The notes beneath the pieces are model-generated. The model was not told the DNA's origin. It did no database searches and was given only the letters and a program-made list of their open reading frames with translations. The translations under genes were made by a program, and so were the position numbers. Source: Bacteroidota bacterium (lineage in GTDB: Bacteria > Bacteroidota > Bacteroidia > Cytophagales > Hymenobacteraceae). From it: DNA of 6,491 nt. The stretch covers positions 1 to 6,491 of the forward strand of contig JAFADQ010000116.1 in assembly GCA_023424725.1 (NCBI GenBank), written 5' to 3'. Positions 1-6,402 of this stretch are shown here, piece by piece; position 1 is the stretch's first letter; the number at the start of each line of letters is the position of its first letter.

Positions 1-614
1 GGGTATTTGGCAGGAACCTAAAAGCAGAAATTACCGGTTATTATACGTATTTAGATAATGCCCTGATTCGGCGAGATTACCAACTAAACGGGCAAGACAG
101 TGTGCTTTTTGCAGGAGAATTAAGCCAGGTGCAGGCTATCCAAAACTCCGCTTACGGCTACATTTACGGGCTACAAACCAGCCTGCAGATAAAGCTACCG
201 CATGGTTTCGGTTTCTCGGCAAACTACAATTACCAGCGCGGCAAAGAAGAAGACGAAGCGGGCAACGTTTCTTCACTACGTCATGCCGCGCCTGCTTTCG
301 GATTACTGCGCATAACCTGGAACCACAAAAAACTCACCGCCGAAATAAACGCGCAGTTAAACGGCGAGATAAGCAACAGCCGCCTTGCGCTCTCTGAGCA
401 GGACAAGCCACAAATTTATGCACCGGACACCAACGGCCTGCCCTATTCGCCGGCCTGGCAAACATTCAATTTCAAATCGGTGTATCGGCTTACCGATTAT
501 TTAGAAGTTAGCGCTGGTGTAGAAAATATTACCGATCAGCGCTACCGCACTTATTCTTCAGGAATTACCGCGCCAGGCAGGAATTTAGTAGTGAGTGCGC
601 GGGCGATGTTTTGA
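1..614 (+). CDS. TonB-dependent outer-membrane receptor, C-terminal part (5' end outside window)
   Basis: The reading frame is open from base 3 to the TGA at 612-614 and gives 203 residues with no start, so this is the tail of a longer gene; the family is usually 650-1000 residues. The sequence alternates aromatic and polar residues as in transmembrane beta strands. Segments such as FGFSANYNYQRG, TAEINAQLNGEI and the closing LEVSAGVENITDQRYR followed by a glycine-rich turn and a last strand ending in Phe are typical of the end of a TonB-dependent receptor barrel. A C-terminal Phe is the usual recognition residue for outer-membrane barrel assembly. Such receptors import iron complexes, haem, vitamin B12 or oligomers using TonB energy. 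The RHAAPAFGLLRITW and SPAWQTFNF segments recall the haem/haemoglobin receptor group, but the plug domain is missing and the substrate cannot be assigned. The GTG at 102 is internal and not a start. The gene converges on the UbiA-like gene. Confidence 0.9.
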   Translation, partial: VFGRNLKAEITGYYTYLDNALIRRDYQLNGQDSVLFAGELSQVQAIQNSAYGYIYGLQTSLQIKLPHGFGFSANYNYQRGKEEDEAGNVSSLRHAAPAFGLLRITWNHKKLTAEINAQLNGEISNSRLALSEQDKPQIYAPDTNGLPYSPAWQTFNFKSVYRLTDYLEVSAGVENITDQRYRTYSSGITAPGRNLVVSARAMF

Positions 615-670
615 TGCGGCATGTGCAGGCAGTGGGCACGAACGATCCGGCATTTTCTGAACCTTATTTA

Positions 671-703
671 TTTTCTTCCAGAATAAAATTCATCTGAAGA
701 AAA
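671..703. terminator. AT-rich inverted repeat between convergent genes, possible weak bidirectional terminator
   Basis: TTTTCTTC at 671-678 pairs with GAAGAAAA at 696-703. After a one-base bulge (C679), AGA 680-682 pairs with TCT 693-695, leaving a 10-base loop. The structure lies between the receptor stop (614) and the end of the oppositely directed UbiA-like gene, whose stop at 690-692 falls inside the loop. The stem is AT-rich and no clear U-run follows it in either direction, so intrinsic termination is only a possibility suggested by the convergent setting. Confidence 0.25.
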
Positions 704-1538
704 AATCGGCAGCAATTACCAATAAGGCTTGCAACAACATCATGCCGTCGGCCCAGCCCGAATAGAAGCGTTCGGTTTGGCCTTGTTTGGCTGCAAGCAC
801 CACAATTATGGCCGCTACAGCCGAAATAAAAAGGGCAAGAGCAAAAACTGTTTGGTAATACTGGAAAACGAGCGCGGCAAAAATCAGCAATAAAACAACC
901 GAAAATGCTTTGGAGCCACGTTGCCCTATAAGGGTGGGCAGGGTTATAATTTTGGCATCGGCATCGCGCTTTACATCTCTTATATCGAATAAAGGAGCAA
1001 GGGCCAGAATAAACACAAACCGGCCGTACAAAATAAAATAAGAGAAGCTATCGGCAAGCGAAACTCCCTGGCTAAGCAAGGGCAACTGCACGGTTACGGC
1101 GGCCCAAACATAGGCAATCAGCAACACTTTAAGCAGCGGCGCACTGCGCAGGTTTATCCATTTTTTTTTATAAGGCACCACCGGTACCGTATAGCCAATG
1201 GCCAGCACCAGCAAATGCAGCAACCAGATATAAAAAGAAAAATTATAGCTATCGAGTAAATATATACAAGCTGCGAGGGCCAGAAAAGATGCCGCCACAA
1301 GACAATTACGGCGTTTTTTTACCCAGTTGTGCCGCTCAGTAGCGCGCTTGCCCTGCAGGTGTTGGTTGGTGTAAAGGGCATGCGAATTGTAAATAAAAAG
1401 CGTACCGGCAAATATAAAGCCCAGCACTCTAAACCTCAGGTCGCTACCCAACAGCACATACGTGGCCGCACCAAGCGCTGCCGCGCAAAGCGCTATAAAT
1501 AAGCTCGAAAAAAACAGTAAATCGGCAGCCCGGCGCAC
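690..1538 (-). CDS. UbiA-like prenyltransferase family integral membrane protein
   Basis: This is a 282-residue protein with about nine hydrophobic segments (roughly 8-31, 36-52, 79-95, 101-121, 134-153, 165-184, 212-228, 230-250 and 262-280). UbiA enzymes move a polyprenyl group onto an aromatic acceptor (quinones, haem O, chlorophyll) in the inner membrane and bind Mg-diphosphate with two Asp-rich motifs. The second motif is recognisable: LFDIRDVKRD at 183-192, then TLPTLIG at 199-205, with D188 and D192 as the likely metal ligands. The first motif, normally NDxxDxxxD, is only FIYNSHALYTNQ at 48-59 with no Asp. From memory, Bacteroidota relatives share this loss, so the reaction is uncertain. 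The start is GTG at 1538; its G is also the last base of the peptidase's TAG stop (TAGTG), so the gene probably depends on translation of the upstream gene. No other start lies nearby. Topology and family are fairly secure; the substrate is unknown. Confidence 0.72.
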   Translation of the reverse strand: MRRAADLLFFSSLFIALCAAALGAATYVLLGSDLRFRVLGFIFAGTLFIYNSHALYTNQHLQGKRATERHNWVKKRRNCLVAASFLALAACIYLLDSYNFSFYIWLLHLLVLAIGYTVPVVPYKKKWINLRSAPLLKVLLIAYVWAAVTVQLPLLSQGVSLADSFSYFILYGRFVFILALAPLFDIRDVKRDADAKIITLPTLIGQRGSKAFSVVLLLIFAALVFQYYQTVFALALFISAVAAIIVVLAAKQGQTERFYSGWADGMMLLQALLVIAADFFFR

Positions 1539-3940
1539 TATTTTACTACCACCAGCCGCTTGGCCGCAGACCGTAGCTCCCCTGTTTTCATATAATAACC
1601 ATACACGCCGGCAGCCATATTCTGCACATTAATTCTGGCTACGCCTTTTGTTCCTTCTAATGTGCCGGCATAAACTTCGCGGCCCAGCACATCGGTAAAA
1701 ATAAGCTTGGCGCTGGATGATGAAACGGGAAGTTCCCAGGCAACAGAAGCGGTGCCGGTTGCCGGATTAGGATACGCCTGGCCAAGAGAAAAAGCCGGCT
1801 CCTGCAGCTGGCCGGCTACCCCGGCAACAGAGAGCACATGCACCTCCAGATCATCAACATAAAAGCCATCGCGCTCGGTAAAATTATCGGTAACAATCAG
1901 AAACTCAAGCTCAATCTGCTGACCGATAAAATCTTGCAGGCTCATGCGCTCTTCTACCCAAACCGGCTGACGCCCATCGTAAAGCGGCTGTCCGTTTGGC
2001 TGAAACTGCCCGTTTCCGGTTTTGGTGTACCGGCCGCAAAGCGCCACCGCGCCGCTAGCCGGAAGGGCGCGAACCTGCACATAATCCCAGCCGCGTTCTA
2101 TATCCCATTTCGCCCAAAAAGTAATAAAAGCATCGGTAGCGTTGGTAAGGTCTATCACCTGATTAAAGATGGTAGTGTTTAAAACATTTGGCGGATAATT
2201 ACCGGCAGGCGAATCTGTTAAGGAAGATGGAGCAGAATAATATTCGTTAGTAGTAAGGCTCCAGTTACCCGAAAATCCCTGATCTGAAGAAAACGGATCA
2301 CTCAAAACCGGCGGCGATGTGTAATAAATCCGCTGCATTGGCGTAACCCAGGTTTTGCCGTCTTGTTCTACTATCAATTCAAAATCGATGCTGGTATTTT
2401 CCGTAATTCCAGAACTTAACTCAAAACCTAAACTACCCGGAACTGAAACCAGATTTGGCAAGCCAGAAAAAACCAGCGGCGTACCTGTTGCAATTACCAG
2501 CGGATTATTGCTCTGCAACGAAACCGTAACCGCGCCGCCACTTTGCAAACCCAGATTTATAAGGCTAAACCGAACAGAATCTGTTAAAGTGGCTACCATC
2601 GCGCTTTCAGAAACTTTGGCTTTAATTGCCTGCCTTGCCAGTAAAGCCATGTTCAGGTTTGTGTGAAACATGCCTTTGGCAAGCGGAATAATACGCGACG
2701 GCAATGGCCAGAAACCATCGTTTTGCCCGCCGGTTTCGGGAGTATAAGAGTATATTTCGGGCTTTGTGGTTTGCTCGCCGTACATCCATGCATCAGAATC
2801 GCCGTTGCCCAGGTAGCCCAGCACTTGCGGGGTGGTGCCCATGCCGTAATTGTTGTGTTCTGTAAGCACCAGGCCCCACTCTACAAACCGGGCAGAATCG
2901 GCTGGCGGAGGATATACATCAAAATCGTGCCCGAACGGATGAATTAAAACGTTGCCGAAAGCATGAGAATTTAGCGCGTTTTTAAACTGGTGCGTTTCGC
3001 AAAAAAACTTCATTGCCTGGGTTTCGGGCTCCGAGAAAGGCGCGGTTCCGCGGTAAACCTCTGTAGACCCATCAGGACTTGAGCCCAGGTTATTAAAGCC
3101 CCAGTTGTAACCATAATTGCGGTTCAGATCTACGCCAAACGTACCGTTGCCATTGTCGCGGCGGTTTTTGCGCCACATGCCGCCGCCGTTGGGGGCAATG
3201 GTTTGGTTATAAATATAGCCGTCGGGGTTTAGGCAGGGTACAAAAAACAGCTCGGTATTATCTACAATATCTTTTACCAGGTCGTTACTGTTATAATTCT
3301 CGAGCAGGTAATACATGTAAAAAATGGTTTGCGCCATAGACATAGGCTCGCGGGCATGGTGTACGGCATTGTACAACACCTGCGGCTCGGCAGCGCTTTC
3401 GTCCTGCATCGGGTTGTCAGATAATTTTACCCAATAAATAGGCCGGCCTTCTATGGTTTGGTGCCCGGCAATGGGTTGTTTTATGGTGATCAGGTGGGGA
3501 TACAAAGCTGCCATGGTATCTAAATGGGCCAGCATTTCTTCGTATTTAAAAAAGCCGCCCATGCTGCCCAAACTAAAACCAGCCGGCACCTGCACGGTAT
3601 CGGCCGCGGCAGATCCGCCGCAGTTATTTAGCTGTTGCTGCCTGTTTTTTGCCTCTTGCAGGTCTTTTCTGGCTCTTTCGGCATAATAATTCTGCAGGTC
3701 GTTTATTTCTTCTTTGTAGTGAATGCCGGCAAGGCGCAGCTTTTGCAATTCAGACCCAGACAGCTCGGCAACTACAGAATTACCACGGTATACCACATGA
3801 TCAACGGCCAAGCCCATCGCCTGCATTCGGGCAAGAGTGGCAGCATCGGCCGGCAACGAAACACGCGAATATTTTTCTGGCTGCGCCGAAGCAAAAAACG
3901 GAAGCGCCAGAATCAGCAATGCGATAAAATTGTATTTCAT
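1538..3940 (-). CDS. Secreted M14 zinc carboxypeptidase with jelly-roll and type IX secretion sorting domains
   Basis: This 800-residue exported metallopeptidase probably trims C-terminal residues from peptides outside the cell. I start it at the ATG at 3940 because that puts a classical signal peptide (MKYNFIALLILALPFFASA, cleaved before Gln20) at the N-terminus; the frame can extend to a GTG at 3970, which would bury it. Domains: propeptide-like region about 20-120; M14 catalytic domain about 126-435 with HxxE zinc ligands H195 and E198 (HHAREP), DLNRN at 271-275 (substrate carboxylate binding), third zinc ligand H326 (NSHAFGN) and catalytic E402 (SYTPETGG); a beta-rich, possibly Ig-like part about 445-541; a MAM/immune-inhibitor-A-like jelly roll about 546-704 ending GFYVDDLEV; and a T9SS type A sorting domain about 719-800 (AYPNPATG near its start, ending RLVVVK). 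All key M14 residues are present, so it should be active. The sorting domain predicts passage through the outer membrane and release or attachment at the surface. It follows the phosphatase gene by 159 bp and overlaps the UbiA-like gene by one base. Confidence 0.93.
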   Translation of the reverse strand: MKYNFIALLILALPFFASAQPEKYSRVSLPADAATLARMQAMGLAVDHVVYRGNSVVAELSGSELQKLRLAGIHYKEEINDLQNYYAERARKDLQEAKNRQQQLNNCGGSAAADTVQVPAGFSLGSMGGFFKYEEMLAHLDTMAALYPHLITIKQPIAGHQTIEGRPIYWVKLSDNPMQDESAAEPQVLYNAVHHAREPMSMAQTIFYMYYLLENYNSNDLVKDIVDNTELFFVPCLNPDGYIYNQTIAPNGGGMWRKNRRDNGNGTFGVDLNRNYGYNWGFNNLGSSPDGSTEVYRGTAPFSEPETQAMKFFCETHQFKNALNSHAFGNVLIHPFGHDFDVYPPPADSARFVEWGLVLTEHNNYGMGTTPQVLGYLGNGDSDAWMYGEQTTKPEIYSYTPETGGQNDGFWPLPSRIIPLAKGMFHTNLNMALLARQAIKAKVSESAMVATLTDSVRFSLINLGLQSGGAVTVSLQSNNPLVIATGTPLVFSGLPNLVSVPGSLGFELSSGITENTSIDFELIVEQDGKTWVTPMQRIYYTSPPVLSDPFSSDQGFSGNWSLTTNEYYSAPSSLTDSPAGNYPPNVLNTTIFNQVIDLTNATDAFITFWAKWDIERGWDYVQVRALPASGAVALCGRYTKTGNGQFQPNGQPLYDGRQPVWVEERMSLQDFIGQQIELEFLIVTDNFTERDGFYVDDLEVHVLSVAGVAGQLQEPAFSLGQAYPNPATGTASVAWELPVSSSSAKLIFTDVLGREVYAGTLEGTKGVARINVQNMAAGVYGYYMKTGELRSAAKRLVVVK

Positions 3941-3971
3941 AAGTACATGCGGGAAAGTAAGAATCTGCACT

Positions 3972-3979
3972 GAAAGATA
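3972..3979 (-). promoter_or_regulatory. Candidate -7 box (TATCTTTC) for the M14 peptidase
   Basis: Read on the minus strand this is TATCTTTC, one mismatch from the Bacteroidota -7 consensus TAnnTTTG. It would place the transcript start about 25-30 bases before the ATG at 3940. No clear TTTG -33 box is found upstream. A second similar site, TAACTTTC, lies at 4022-4015. The case rests on position and partial match only. Confidence 0.27.
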
Positions 3980-4039
3980 ACAGATTACTAAATTAGTTTA
4001 CTTATTAAGACACCGAAAGTTAGCGTGCCGTTATCTTAA

Positions 4040-4070
4040 TTTGCCTTGTGTTACTCCGTTTTTTGCCTTG
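4040..4070. repeat. 9-bp direct repeat TTTGCCTTG in the phosphatase-peptidase gap
   Basis: TTTGCCTTG occurs at 4040-4048 and again at 4062-4070, 22 bases start to start, or about two helical turns. Both copies lie between the phosphatase stop and the peptidase start, so they face the same side of the helix upstream of the peptidase. This could be a regulator site or chance; no family of sites is recognised. Confidence 0.3.
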
Positions 4071-4099
4071 CGCAGCTCTGTTAATTTTATTTTTTATGG

Positions 4100-5794
4100 T
4101 TATTTAACCGGTACAGAAACCGGCTTGCCCGTACAACCGTTGGGCTGCATTATGTGTAGCAAATCGGCTAAGGTCGGTGCTATATCGGTAATATTTACTT
4201 TTTCTGATGTTTGGCCCGGCTGCACTTTCCACCCATACCAAATTAGTGGCACGTGGGTATCGTATGTGTACGGCGAGCCGTGTGTAGAGCCCATTGTAAG
4301 CATTTTTTCGTCGTATGCCTCAAACCAGCCCGGCTGCAGCACCAAATACACATCGCCGGAGCGGCGGGGGTTGTGGCCATTTTGCAGCAACTGAAGAAAG
4401 CCCGCCGGTTGGGCTGCCGTGGCCAGATTATTGGCCGTTACAGCCCTGCTTACGCCTTTTAAATTTTGCGCGTACTCGGCAATGCGCTGCTGCACGTCTG
4501 CCAGGCTCAGTTTTTTTCTGCTGATCAGGTTTCTATCTAAATATATTTGCTGATTTTCGTAGGCCAGCACCCAGTTTTGTTTGCCGTAGGTGCGGTTCAT
4601 GAAACTGCGGATAGAATCGCCGTGCTGGGTGTAGGGCAAGGTGCCGGCCGGTATTTTAAGCGATTGCATATACGAAGGCACGTGCGCGCCGCCATGATCT
4701 GCCGACAAAAAAACCAGCACATTTTCTTTTCCCAGGTTCTTCTCCAGATACGCCAGCAATTCGGCAATATCGCCATCGAGGCGCAGGTAGGTATCTTGCG
4801 CTTCTACAGAATTTGGCCCAAACTGGTGGCCCACATAATCGGTAGCGCTAAAACTCACGGCCAAAAAATCGGTTACCGGATTCTGCCCCAGCTTCTCTCC
4901 TTCTATGGCCGCCAGCGCAATATCTTTTGTGCAGGTATTGCCAAACGGAGTACTGCGTAACAGGTTATAATTTGAGCCCCGCAGCTTTGGCAAATCGTGC
5001 GGAAAAACAGCCTTTGCTTGCCCGGCAAATGGTTTTTCCCAGGCTACATCGTCGGCGGTACTTTCGGTATATTCGCCTACCGGCAACAAGGTTTTCCAGG
5101 GCTGGCTCAGGTATTTTTCGGGCAGTTTTTTGTTGTTGAATTTTACCACCCAATCGGGCAGCGCGTCGCGGTAATAGGTGCTTGTAATCCATTGCCCGTC
5201 GGAGCCGTCGTACCAATAAGCGGCATCGGCTGTGTGGCCCGCCGGGAAAATAGAGCCACGGTCTTTCAGGCAAACGCCAATTACTTTCGATTTTTGATTT
5301 GTCGCCAGCTTCAGCTCATCGGCAATAGTGGTGGTAAGTAACAATCTCGGCGACATTTGCCCGGCCACCGATTGGTTTCCGACCGATTTTACGGTTGCGT
5401 CGTCGGTGCAATAAGTGGCAGAGCTGGTTTCGCAGATGTACCAATCGTTGCCCACAATGCCGTGCACGGCCGGAGTGGCGCCAGTGTAAATAGATGCGTG
5501 TCCGGGGCCGGTATAAGTTGGCGTATAATTATAGTGCGTGTTGCGGCAGTTGTAGCCTTGTTGCACGAGTTTCTTAAATCCGTTTTCGCTGTATTTATCC
5601 CAGTAGCGGTACAAAAAATCGTAGCGCATTTGGTCTACCACAATGCCTACCACCAGCTTTGGCCGTTGCGGGGTAAACGCGGCCGGTGTGTCTGTAGTTT
5701 GATTTTTACTTCTTTTCTGGGCGCTGGTTTGGGTTGTAACGGCACAAAAAACGGCCGTCGCAGCCAGCGTATAAAGCAATTTAGATCTGATCAT
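4100..5794 (-). CDS. pafA: PafA-like alkaline phosphatase (Thr nucleophile, two-zinc phosphomonoesterase)
   Basis: A 564-residue exported phosphatase that hydrolyses phosphate monoesters, probably in the periplasm, to supply phosphate. I use the ATG at 5794; the frame can extend two codons to a TTG at 5800. The signal peptide is about residues 1-25 (ending TQTSA before QKR). No C-terminal sorting domain is present, so ordinary Sec export is expected. The alkaline-phosphatase superfamily zinc ligands are all visible: D54 (GIVVDQMR), D319 and H323 (SATDYVGH), D366 and H367 (SADHGG), and H505 (GSTHGSP). The nucleophile is T95 in YTPTYTGPGH. N116 (IVGNDWY), K177 and R179 (LKDRG) fit the phosphate-binding trio of Elizabethkingia PafA (there N100, K162, R164, numbers from memory), with spacings within one residue. 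These residues separate PafA monoesterases from diesterase relatives such as NPP. Length is close to that of known PafA proteins. It is the first of three leftward genes and is divergent from the toxin-antitoxin pair. Confidence 0.93.
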   Translation of the reverse strand: MIRSKLLYTLAATAVFCAVTTQTSAQKRSKNQTTDTPAAFTPQRPKLVVGIVVDQMRYDFLYRYWDKYSENGFKKLVQQGYNCRNTHYNYTPTYTGPGHASIYTGATPAVHGIVGNDWYICETSSATYCTDDATVKSVGNQSVAGQMSPRLLLTTTIADELKLATNQKSKVIGVCLKDRGSIFPAGHTADAAYWYDGSDGQWITSTYYRDALPDWVVKFNNKKLPEKYLSQPWKTLLPVGEYTESTADDVAWEKPFAGQAKAVFPHDLPKLRGSNYNLLRSTPFGNTCTKDIALAAIEGEKLGQNPVTDFLAVSFSATDYVGHQFGPNSVEAQDTYLRLDGDIAELLAYLEKNLGKENVLVFLSADHGGAHVPSYMQSLKIPAGTLPYTQHGDSIRSFMNRTYGKQNWVLAYENQQIYLDRNLISRKKLSLADVQQRIAEYAQNLKGVSRAVTANNLATAAQPAGFLQLLQNGHNPRRSGDVYLVLQPGWFEAYDEKMLTMGSTHGSPYTYDTHVPLIWYGWKVQPGQTSEKVNITDIAPTLADLLHIMQPNGCTGKPVSVPVK

Positions 5795-5816
5795 CTGCAA
5801 AGAAAACTTACAGATG

Positions 5817-5824
5817 CAAAGTTA
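5817..5824 (-). promoter_or_regulatory. Candidate -7 box (TAACTTTG) for pafA
   Basis: On the minus strand the bases read TAACTTTG, a full match to the Bacteroidota TAnnTTTG -7 element, 22 bases before the pafA ATG at 5794. A start about seven bases downstream would leave a leader of roughly 15 bases. No TTTG -33 box is seen at the expected distance, which is a weak point. No Shine-Dalgarno sequence precedes the ATG, which is normal for the phylum. Confidence 0.48.
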
Positions 5825-5885
5825 GGATGTTTGGGGTTAAGGGAGAGTTAAGATCAGTAACACATCACTGAATAGGAAATTTTCG

Positions 5886-5893
5886 TATCTTTA
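5886..5893 (+). promoter_or_regulatory. Candidate -7 box (TATCTTTA) for the toxin-antitoxin operon
   Basis: TATCTTTA matches TAnnTTTG at all but the last position and lies 21 bases before the antitoxin ATG at 5915. No clear -33 TTTG is present. A short imperfect dyad, TCAGT at 5854-5858 and ACTGA at 5867-5871, sits just upstream, where an autoregulating antitoxin could bind; this is weak support. Confidence 0.33.
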
Positions 5894-5914
5894 TAAGAGC
5901 ACAAACCTAAAGCT

Positions 5915-6157
5915 ATGTCCCTGCAATTTATTCGAGATACAAAAGGAAACACCACTGGTGTGTTTATCCCCATTGAGGAATGGCAGAAGTTGAAAACAAA
6001 ATACACCGAACTGCAACAAGTGGAGGTGAAAGAAAACATTGAGCTGCCAGCATGGCAGAGCCAGCTTCTGGAAGAACGGCTAAGCGATTATTATAGATCT
6101 CCCGATGATGTAACAGATTTTGGTACTACCTTAAACGAGATTGAGAAGGAATTGTGA
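5915..6157 (+). CDS. Type II antitoxin, Phd/YefM- or addiction-module-like
   Basis: An 80-residue acidic protein, likely the labile antitoxin that binds and neutralises the downstream RelE/ParE-type toxin and represses its own promoter. The N-terminal part (LQFIRDTKGNTTGVFIPIEE, then WQKLK) resembles the beta-hairpin plus helix that starts Phd/YefM-like antitoxins, where the hydrophobic strand runs into an EEW/EEY helix. The C-terminal half (LPAWQSQLLEERLSDYYRSP, then a short helix to NEIEKEL) resembles the toxin-wrapping tail of short Bacteroidota addiction-module antitoxins. The assignment rests mainly on this pattern and on the position directly before the toxin, with the stop TGA inside the toxin's GTG start region (four shared bases). 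GC across the pair is low: hand counts of rows 5941, 6181, 6241 and 6301 give 95 of 240, against 68 of 120 in two pafA rows (4981, 5221). The exact family is uncertain. Confidence 0.75.
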   Translation: MSLQFIRDTKGNTTGVFIPIEEWQKLKTKYTELQQVEVKENIELPAWQSQLLEERLSDYYRSPDDVTDFGTTLNEIEKEL

Positions 6158-6384
6158 GATATTCCGTCGTAGCAAGACCAGCAGTCAAAGTTAATATCCT
6201 TGAGGCAGTAAATTATTATAAAAGTATAAACCCTGAGCTCGCAAGGCAATTCCTGCGCAGAATCATAGAAGCACAGACGTTTATTCTTCGCTCACCTTTG
6301 GGCTTTCAAGTAAAATATAAGAATGTGAGAACGGTTTTACTGAAGCAGTTCCCTTACCACATTCATTACTTAGTCGATCCTTAA
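6154..6384 (+). CDS. RelE/ParE family toxin, apparently truncated at the C-terminus
   Basis: A 76-residue basic protein with the RelE/ParE fold order: first strand YSVVARP (3-9), helix about 11-24 (ILEAVNYY), helix about 27-46 (PELARQFLRRIIEA), then the strands KNVRTVLL (56-63) and FPYHIHYLV (66-74). ParE proteins poison DNA gyrase and RelE proteins cleave mRNA on the ribosome; the sequence does not decide between them. The start is GTG at 6154, overlapping the antitoxin stop (TTGTGA) by four bases, typical of translationally coupled pairs. Family members are usually about 90-100 residues. This one ends right after LVDP at a TAA (6382-6384), so the last strand and tail are missing. The same frame is open for 19 further codons to a TAA at 6442-6444, beginning QVLIAKLIN, which would give 96 residues and could be the lost last strand. 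A nonsense mutation is therefore plausible and the toxin may be inactive. Confidence 0.82.
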   Translation: MRYSVVARPAVKVNILEAVNYYKSINPELARQFLRRIIEAQTFILRSPLGFQVKYKNVRTVLLKQFPYHIHYLVDP

Positions 6385-6402
6385 CAAGTCCTCATAGCTA
6401 AA

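Noticed and set aside
102..614. A separate small gene starting at GTG 102
   Set aside because: The same frame is open back to base 3 with receptor-like sequence, so 102 is internal to a gene cut by the window edge.
615..660. GTGC/GCAC mini-hairpin (about 623-640) as the receptor terminator
   Set aside because: The stem is only four base pairs with a nine-base loop and no following T-run.
1838..2947. Several plus-strand reading frames of 90-115 residues inside the peptidase gene
   Set aside because: They are antisense to a strongly supported gene with intact M14, jelly-roll and sorting domains; their sequences look random.
3941..3970. Upstream GTG start at 3970 for the M14 peptidase
   Set aside because: It would add ten residues ahead of a textbook signal peptide that begins exactly at the ATG at 3940.
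5795..5800. TTG start two codons before the pafA ATG
   Set aside because: ATG at 5794 is a better start, fits the signal peptide, and sits well relative to the candidate promoter.
4547..5851. Plus-strand frames (4547-4960, 4997-5341, 5357-5851) and a minus-strand alternate frame (4965-5273) over pafA
   Set aside because: These are other-frame readings of the phosphatase, which has every catalytic residue in place.
5854..6039. 61-residue minus-strand reading frame over the antitoxin start
   Set aside because: It is antisense to a recognisable antitoxin, Cys- and Ser-rich, and has no family features.
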